A DNA stretch of 64,000 nt from Rhodobacterales bacterium 52_120_T64 (GTDB taxonomy: Bacteria; Pseudomonadota; Alphaproteobacteria; Rhodobacterales; Rhodobacteraceae). Where the stretch lies: NCBI GenBank assembly GCA_002162875.1, contig MABA01000021.1, positions 1 to 64,000 of the forward strand, written 5' to 3'. Position 1 is the stretch's first letter; every line of letters starts with the position of its first letter. Under the pieces are notes generated by a model. That model was given only the letters and a program-made list of their open reading frames with translations, was not told the origin of the DNA and made no database searches. A program made the translations under genes and the position numbers. Shown piece by piece: positions 58,287 to 64,000 of the stretch.

Positions 58287-58780
58287 ATGGTGCGTTTTGT
58301 ACTGGAGATTGCGGCGAGTCAGGCCAATGTGATGGAGCAGACGCGGGCAGTCACACAGGCTGCTGCCGAAGCCGTTCCCGGTGTGAAAAGCGTTTCAGCG
58401 ATTTTAACCGCCCAAAGCACACCCTCCGTCCCGCCCGCGCTGAAAGGTGGGAAAGAGCCAGAAAGGCCGCAGTAAATACCCAGCATTGAAAAGATTATAG
58501 CTATTGCCTCAGGTAAAGGCAGCGTTGGAAAGTCAACCGTTTCGTCCAATCTGGCCGTCGCACTTGCGGCCGAAGGGAAACGGGTTGGCTACTTGATGCT
58601 GACTATTTGGACCCTCACAACCCCGTAGGCGTGCCGGTTCTCGCTGAATTGCCGCTGCACGTAGATATCGGTATCGCGTCTGATGATGGAGCCCCTATCG
58701 TGGTCTCGAAACCTGAATCGCCGCAGGCGCAAGCGTTTCAAACGTTGGCGCGAACATTGATCGAGGACCGAACTATATGA
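58287..58780 (+). pseudogene. Mrp/NBP35-type P-loop ATPase remnant
   Basis: The frame opens with an Mrp N-terminal domain (QAAAEAVPGVKSVSAILTAQ) and stops at TAA 58473. It resumes in phase with [20 protein letters not shown], a deviant-Walker P-loop with one Gly changed to Ser. A frameshift then gives LLDADY, and a large internal deletion joins it to VPVLAELPLHVDIGIASDDG. It ends at TGA 58780, overlapping the next start as ATGA. Mrp proteins carry Fe-S clusters. At least one stop, one frameshift and a deletion. Confidence 0.82.
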
Positions 58781-59524
58781 TCGACAACATATTTGAAGCT
58801 CCAATGCCCGCGACTTTCCCGCCGCTTTTCACTGGCGACCCCCTGAGCGGCACCACCGGACCCTTTGCCAAAGCCTGCGCTCAGGCGCTTATTGGTTGCG
58901 ACGCGGGGCTTCTGATACATGGTATTACGCCGGATAAAATCCGCGCAGCAATCGTGTTTTCGCCAGAAAGACCGCCGGAAAAAGTAATGACGGCGATGAT
59001 CGCGTGCGCAGTGGGCTTTCAGAACGTGATGAGCGCGCTGGCCGCGCCGGAAGTTGCAGTGCCCGTGGGCTGGCAGGGATGAATTTATGTAAATGGTGGT
59101 GAGGCCGGTCGACATCGTGTCGTTTCCTCTACAACTGATCCCAGTAAAGAACCGGACTGGTTGGTTATCGGGTTGGAAATTGACCTCTTACCACTGTCAG
59201 ACCAGGACAGTGGTCATCGTCCAGAGATGACTTAGCTGATGATGGAAGGCTGCGGGGATGTATCACCGACCCACCTTTTAGAGGCATGGTCGTGTCACAC
59301 ATTGGTATGGATCAACGATATGGAAACCGGCGATATCCAAGCCTACATAAGGTATGGCGCGGTTTGGCCAAAAGTGTGGTGAAAATATTTCGCTGGATAT
59401 CGACGGAAAAACCGAAGGTGGTATATTTGTTGGTGTTGACGAGCATTTTGGCATGTTGCTTCGAAGCGGGTCCGAAACTCGACTTGTTCTGCTTTCAAAA
59501 TGTTTAGAAGCAGGAGAAATTTCA
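58777..59524 (+). pseudogene. Biotin/lipoate ligase-like protein remnant
   Basis: It starts with ATFPPLFTGDPLSGTTGPF and runs open to a TGA at 59080. It resumes in phase with IYVNGGEAGRHRVVSSTTDP and DWLVIGLEIDL. A second stop (about 59229) interrupts before MMEGCGDVSPTHLLEAWSCH. A frameshift then gives ISLDIDGKTEGGIFVGVDEH to the end. The order matches the LplA/BPL-like accessory proteins of Rhodobacteraceae. The first 101 codons could still be translated, but the protein is not whole. Confidence 0.78.
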
Positions 59525-59860
59525 TGAATCTTGCCCGCGCTATCCACCTTGATGAAAGCGACACCAAAGTATTTTATAACCGGGCCCGTATCGGGGATTG
59601 GGCGCTTTCTGGCGGTTTCGACTTTTCCAGCTCGGCTTAAACACATGACTGATCTTTGCCAGGAGCACGATCCAAACACATTGCCAACTCTCACCCGCGA
59701 GATAACGGAATCAGGGGCTTCCGAAGCGTTTCGAGTGACCGAACCACCGGAGGCCGAGCTAGATATTTTGGCAGTGCACGGCGATTGGGGATAAGCTGAT
59801 GCTCGGCTCGACTTTGCCAAAACCGTATTTTCGGCTAGTCGCTTTGTGGTGATAAATTAG
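59524..59860 (+). pseudogene. DUF6505 family remnant
   Basis: The start overlaps the previous stop as ATGA. The first 38 codons read MNLARAIHLDESDTKVFYNR and IGDWALSGGFDFSS, then stop. In another frame MTDLCQEHDPNTLPTLTREI follows. The middle has been deleted. DUF6505 proteins, as I remember them, are encoded beside Mo/W formate dehydrogenase genes. Dead. Confidence 0.68.
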
Positions 59861-60087
59861 AAGATCGAGTGCGGCACGAAGTTCCCAAGGCTATGAAATA
59901 GCCTGAATGTAATGTCTGTAACCAGAGCAATTGGATCACTTGTGGTTAATCCTTGCCAAATACCCTCAAGGCGGCATAATTCTTCACTGCGGCCTTCATC
60001 ACGAAGGCCATTATGAACAATCCCGATCTTCTCTTTCTCTAATATGCTGTTGCGGGAGATGGGCAGAACCACGTTCTTTGAAACCAT
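59857..60087 (-). other. Small open frame, unknown, probably not a gene
   Basis: A 76-codon minus-strand frame with no recognisable family and no clear ribosome binding site. It lies in the decay zone and may be chance or part of another remnant. The remaining bases to 60296 hold no feature I can support beyond the promoter of the next operon. Confidence 0.25.
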
Positions 60088-60296
60088 TGAAGAGCGCGGT
60101 GTCGAATGATTTTCACCAATACCAAATTTACATTCTTGCTACGATTAGTCTTGGCAAATAATTAGGCCACAACAACGATTGCAAACAAGTTCTACATCTT
60201 AATGCCAGTAAAACCCTTTTCGAAAATATACTTTTTTGTTGTTTTTAGCCTGCGGGCGTTTCACCATCCCCCGACGACAATCGAAAGGGCGCTTGC

Positions 60297-61379
60297 ATGG
60301 AACTTTTATCGAATATTTTGAACGGCAACGGTCTGCAGAATGAAACCGGAATGGCGTATGGGGAAGTTTGCTCTGACCCAACGGCTGCGCGCGCACTATT
60401 CGCTAAATGCCCAATCGCCGCTGTTTCTCCGTTGGTGGATGCTAAGGACTTGGCCAAACACATGGGCGTAGCTGAGATTCACGTTAAGGATGAACGAGTC
60501 CGGCTAGGGCTTGGTAGTTTTAAAGCTCTGGGTGCTGCTTTCGCGATTGCAAAAGCCGCCGACAAGTTAATCGCCAAAAATTCACAATTAGATCCTAGTG
60601 CAGCCTTGAGTGGACAGGTTTACGTTTGTGCCAGCGCGGGAAATCATGGCCTATCGATGGCAGCAGGGGCGCGTATATTCGGGGCGGACGCCGTTGTATA
60701 TTTGTCTAAAACTGTACCCGAAGAATTCGCAGAACGGCTAACCGCTAAAGGTGCCACGGTGATCCGAGCAGGCGAAAATTACGAAGCGAGCATGGAAGCC
60801 GCTATTAAGGCCGCGGACCAGAACGGATGGACACTGTTATCCGACAGCTCGTGGGAGGGGTACGCCGAGCTTCCGCGCGATGTGATGGAAGGCTATTTGA
60901 TCATGGGTGCCGAAGTGGCTGATCAGCTTTCCCAACCGCCGACACATATTTTTCTACAAGCTGGCGTCGGGGGGCTGGCCGCAGCCTGCACGGCGGCGGC
61001 ACGATACTATTGGGGCGATGGGCCGAAGGTTTTTGTCGTCGAACCGGAATATGCGCCGGCTTTATTTGACAGTATTGAAGCATCAAAGGCGGTTACGACG
61101 AAAGGTCCAGTGTCCAATATGGGACGGCTCGACTGCAAAGAACCGTCCCATTTGGCGCTTAAGTATCTCGCAAAAGAAGCTGATGGTTTCATAACCGTTA
61201 GAGAGACTGAAGCCATTGCAGCGATGGAGGACTTGAAGACACACGGGCTAGCCGCTTCGCCGTCAGCGGCGGCTGGGTATGCAGGGCTTTGCTGCGCCGG
61301 TGGTAAATCCCAAGAAATGGGACTAACGGCAGATTCCCGTATCTTGATTTATCTCTCGGAAGGTCCCGTTGATGAGTGA
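60297..61379 (+). CDS. Diaminopropionate ammonia-lyase-like PLP enzyme
   Basis: A 360-aa fold-type-II PLP enzyme. K76 in GLGSFKALGAAFAI is the cofactor lysine. ASAGNHGLSMAAGARIFG and QAGVGGLAAAC are the phosphate-binding regions. It is closest to diaminopropionate ammonia-lyases and threonine-dehydratase-like enzymes, which remove ammonia from a beta-substituted amino acid. First gene of a cluster and overlapping the M24 gene by 8 bp. The actual substrate is unknown, and 2,3-diaminopropionate is only the family precedent. Confidence 0.85.
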   Translation: MELLSNILNGNGLQNETGMAYGEVCSDPTAARALFAKCPIAAVSPLVDAKDLAKHMGVAEIHVKDERVRLGLGSFKALGAAFAIAKAADKLIAKNSQLDPSAALSGQVYVCASAGNHGLSMAAGARIFGADAVVYLSKTVPEEFAERLTAKGATVIRAGENYEASMEAAIKAADQNGWTLLSDSSWEGYAELPRDVMEGYLIMGAEVADQLSQPPTHIFLQAGVGGLAAACTAAARYYWGDGPKVFVVEPEYAPALFDSIEASKAVTTKGPVSNMGRLDCKEPSHLALKYLAKEADGFITVRETEAIAAMEDLKTHGLAASPSAAAGYAGLCCAGGKSQEMGLTADSRILIYLSEGPVDE

Positions 61380-62511
61380 ACCAGATTTTCCAATTTCGGA
61401 GTTCGAAGACCGGCTCAACCGCGTGCAAATTGCCATGCATACTGAAAAACTAGATGCGTTGTTTTTCACGACCGAAGCAGAAATGCGGTATTTCACCGGA
61501 TTTCGAACACTGTTTTGGCAAAGCCCAACACGCCCATGGTTTTTAATCGTTCCGGTTAGCGGCAGGCCTATAGCGATCATTCCGCAGATTGGCGCTGACT
61601 TAATGTCAAATACTTGGGTTGAGGATATTAGGACGTGGTCCTCGCCTCATGTGAACGACGACGGGGTCTCACTGCTCATCGAGGCGCTGACCACCTATGA
61701 AGCCATAGGCATGATGCGCGGGCGGGAGAGCAGCCTACGAATGCCGCTATATGATTATCAGAGAGTATTGGACGGACTACCTCGCACCGAATTGAAGGAT
61801 GCCAGCCTTCTTGTACAGCGGTTGATGCAGATAAAGTCTCCTGCTGAAATCGATAAAATATCCCGCATTTGCCAAATTGCATCCGACGCGTTTGCGGGCG
61901 CGACCGAGCTTTTTTATGAAGGCCAGCCAATGAAGGAAGTCTTTCGGAATTTCAAAATGGACCTACTTAGGCGTGGCGCAGATGATGTACCGTATCTGGT
62001 TGGTGGCGCGGACTACGGTGGCTATTCCGATGTTATTTCCCCGCCAAGCAACCGCCCGATTGCGGCAGGTGATGTATTAATGCTCGACACAGGTGCCACA
62101 TTGGACGGGTATTTTTGCGACTTTAATAGGAACTTTTTCATCGGACAGCCAAGCGAAAAAGTTAAACGGGCATATGCAACCCTTTACAAAGCCACCGACG
62201 CAGCCTTTGCGATTGCCAGACCGGGGGTCACCTGCGCAGAGTTATATACTTCCATGGCCAAAGTCATAGATCAAGAAGGCGGGGATGTAGGGCGTTTGGG
62301 TCATGGCCTTGGAACACAGTTGACGGAATCCCCCTCGATCGTTGGATTTGATCAAACAAAGTTGCGTGCGGGGATGGTGATGACGTTAGAGCCTTGCATG
62401 GTAATAGAAGGGCAAAAAATCATGGTGCATGAGGAAAACATATTAATCAATACAGGGCCACCTCGTTTATTGACGAAGCGTGCGCCTGTTGAAATTCCGG
62501 TTATCGGGTGA
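61372..62511 (+). CDS. M24-family (creatinase/aminopeptidase P fold) hydrolase
   Basis: A 379-aa protein with an N-terminal creatinase-like domain (about 10-150) and a C-terminal pita-bread domain. Metal ligands are all visible: D in MLDTGATLDG, D in CDFNRNF, H in RLGHGLGT, E in TLEPCM and E in MVHEENI. So it is probably a metal-dependent C-N hydrolase (X-Pro or amide/ring hydrolase). The ATG at 61372 overlaps the preceding gene. The cluster suggests it frees an amino acid for the PLP lyase, which is inference. Confidence 0.87.
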   Translation: MSEPDFPISEFEDRLNRVQIAMHTEKLDALFFTTEAEMRYFTGFRTLFWQSPTRPWFLIVPVSGRPIAIIPQIGADLMSNTWVEDIRTWSSPHVNDDGVSLLIEALTTYEAIGMMRGRESSLRMPLYDYQRVLDGLPRTELKDASLLVQRLMQIKSPAEIDKISRICQIASDAFAGATELFYEGQPMKEVFRNFKMDLLRRGADDVPYLVGGADYGGYSDVISPPSNRPIAAGDVLMLDTGATLDGYFCDFNRNFFIGQPSEKVKRAYATLYKATDAAFAIARPGVTCAELYTSMAKVIDQEGGDVGRLGHGLGTQLTESPSIVGFDQTKLRAGMVMTLEPCMVIEGQKIMVHEENILINTGPPRLLTKRAPVEIPVIG

Positions 62512-62515
62512 TGAT

Positions 62516-63289
62516 ATGAAATTGCCATTCACTCTTGATAAAGGAGTAGCCTCAACCGCAGCACTCGGACTGATCGTGTTGGAAACCGACGAAACTATTG
62601 AAGCCGAATTTCGCACGCTATTTAACCAGACCGGCATAGGCCTGTTTCATGCACGTATTCCCGTAGCGCAAGAGATTACGCCCGAGACCTTACCGAAAAT
62701 GGAAGCTGCTTTGCCTGCGGCAGTTGGGCTGCTACCATCGGCATTTCCTATGGACGTTGTTGGATATGCCTGTACTTCGGGTGCGACAGTAATCGGCGCC
62801 GACAATATATCCAGAATAGTTACTCAAACTTTTCCAAACGCAAAAACAACCGACCCAATAACGGCCGTAATGGCCGCTTTGCAGCATCTTGGAATACGAA
62901 GGATCGGGCTTGTGACACCATATGTTGAAGATGTGTCAGCGGCGATGATCAATTTACTGCGAAGTAACAGTTTCGAAGTAGTGCACTTCGGGTCCTTTGA
63001 ACAAAAAGACGACGCGACGGTTGCGCGAATATCGCCAGACTCTATTTACAACGCGATCTGCGACATCGGCGTAAATGATGATGTTGAAGCCGTATTTGTT
63101 TCCTGCACCAACTTGCGAACCTTCGATGTGATCGAGCGCGCAGAGACGCTCATTGAAAAGCCGGTCATTTCAAGCAACCAGGCTCTTGCGTGGCATATGG
63201 CTGAATTGGCCAAACTCTCTGGGGTCATAGCTGGCCCAGGAAGCCTATTCACCGAACGTGGCCTAAATCGGAATTTTTCGACAATATAG
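62516..63289 (+). CDS. Asp/Glu racemase-family protein (maleate isomerase/AMDase-like)
   Basis: A 257-aa protein of the Asp/Glu/hydantoin racemase superfamily. It has the two catalytic cysteines, C86 (YACTSGATVIG) and C197 (FVSCTNLRTF), as in maleate cis-trans isomerase and arylmalonate decarboxylase. It also resembles EutA of ectoine clusters. Start at 62516, 4 bp after the M24 stop. An earlier in-frame start would overlap that gene. Substrate unknown. Confidence 0.86.
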   Translation: MKLPFTLDKGVASTAALGLIVLETDETIEAEFRTLFNQTGIGLFHARIPVAQEITPETLPKMEAALPAAVGLLPSAFPMDVVGYACTSGATVIGADNISRIVTQTFPNAKTTDPITAVMAALQHLGIRRIGLVTPYVEDVSAAMINLLRSNSFEVVHFGSFEQKDDATVARISPDSIYNAICDIGVNDDVEAVFVSCTNLRTFDVIERAETLIEKPVISSNQALAWHMAELAKLSGVIAGPGSLFTERGLNRNFSTI

Positions 63290-63400
63290 GGTTTCCTGCG
63301 CGCAATTTAGTGATCGAATTGCAAGATCACATAATTTGTGTTTCTTAAGTTATAACAACCACTCCTGCACACGTTGCCCAAAACAGAGAGCCTCACACTC

Positions 63401-64000
63401 ATGTCCTTGCTTGCGTTTGCTCGCCAAAATGCCCGTTGGCTCGCCGCTGGCGCTTTGCTCGCTTTCATGTCCAGTTTTGGGCAGACATTTTTCATCTCGG
63501 TCTTCTCCGATCAAATCCGAACCGAGTTTGGCTTGACCCACGCCATGTGGGGCGGGATCTATTCGCTTGGGACAACGGCATCGGCGCTAGTAATGATTTG
63601 GGCTGGCACACTGACAGATATATTCAGAACTCGAAGCATTGGGGTGGTTGTCTTTCTACTGTTGGGATTGGCATGCTTGGCCATGGCGTCGGTGCCGACA
63701 GTGTTAGCGCTTCCTTTTATAATATTTGCTTTGCGACTATTGGGACAAGGAATGAGCTCCCATCTTTCGGTCGTTGCTATGTCCAGATGGTTCGTAGCTG
63801 GAAGAGGCCGTGCTTTATCGATCTCTTCGTTTGGCTTTTCGATCGGAGAGACATTTCTACCCATCAGTTTCGTTTTCCTGATGTCCATTTATTCTTGGCG
63901 CAGTTTATGGGTTGCCAGTTTTGCAATTTTGATGGCAGCAATTCCCGTTCTGCTGCTTCTTTTGCGACGCGAACGAACTCCGCAATCGATGGCACAAGAA
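63401..64000 (+). CDS. MFS transporter (3' end beyond the window)
   Basis: The first 200 codons of a major-facilitator protein starting MSLLAFARQNARWLAAGALL, with five to six membrane helices so far. A-motif-like residues are seen near GTLTDIFRTRS. The gene is cut by the window edge. It follows the racemase-family gene by 111 bp on the same strand, so it is likely the uptake protein of the cluster. Confidence 0.88.
   Translation, partial: MSLLAFARQNARWLAAGALLAFMSSFGQTFFISVFSDQIRTEFGLTHAMWGGIYSLGTTASALVMIWAGTLTDIFRTRSIGVVVFLLLGLACLAMASVPTVLALPFIIFALRLLGQGMSSHLSVVAMSRWFVAGRGRALSISSFGFSIGETFLPISFVFLMSIYSWRSLWVASFAILMAAIPVLLLLLRRERTPQSMAQE

Overview
The window looks like chromosomal DNA of a marine alphaproteobacterium of the Rhodobacterales (Roseobacter group). 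The evidence is a ccoNOQP/ccoGHIS cbb3 oxidase locus controlled by an FnrL-type regulator, olsB/olsA ornithine-lipid genes, chpT, a DddL-type DMSP lyase, short family-specific proteins (DUF3553, DUF6324, DUF6505) and a tRNA-His with A73 and no G-1, a trait of one alphaproteobacterial clade. Species cannot be named from the sequence alone.

Layout. 0-1.8 kb: a lone tyrosine recombinase between two perfect 112-bp inverted repeats, one of which contains the 3' end of an intact tRNA-Thr. 1.9-14 kb: a fused iron-type ABC permease, the cbb3 oxidase maturation genes (ccoGHIS), the oxidase itself (ccoNOQP), fnrL and hemN, with three FNR-type boxes. 14-21 kb: a Hint-domain protein, then a deoxynucleoside catabolic operon (PNP, deoA, deoC, double aldehyde dehydrogenase). 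21-30.5 kb: der, a BamB-like lipoprotein, a YfgM-like protein, an RND efflux pair and secG. 30.5-34 kb: an HpcH/HpaI aldolase pseudogene, a Na+/H+ antiporter, a shattered lyase-like gene and a Fur-family regulator. 34-48.7 kb: housekeeping genes (eno, a ThiE-like gene, olsBA, chpT, gmk, yicC, serB, DAHP synthase, a thiolase/SDR pair, 6S RNA with fau). 48.7-53 kb: a glycosyltransferase, tRNA-His, dddL and a drug/metabolite-type transporter.

53-60.3 kb is a decay zone. An intact tungstate ABC operon (tupBCA) sits among broken genes: ridA, a sensor kinase, a second binding protein, Mrp/NBP35, a lipoate-ligase-like protein and a DUF6505 protein. I infer that this was the accessory part of a Mo/W formate dehydrogenase cluster whose catalytic genes are absent here. 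From 60.3 kb to the end runs an intact, tightly packed catabolic cluster: a diaminopropionate-lyase-like PLP enzyme, an M24 creatinase-fold hydrolase, an Asp/Glu-racemase-family protein and an MFS transporter cut by the window edge. Its substrate is unknown.

The most unusual items are the inverted-repeat integrase unit at tRNA-Thr, the altered phosphorylation motif in CcoI, the surviving tungstate uptake operon in a decayed cluster, 6S RNA directly abutting fau, and the uncharacterised catabolic cluster at the right end.
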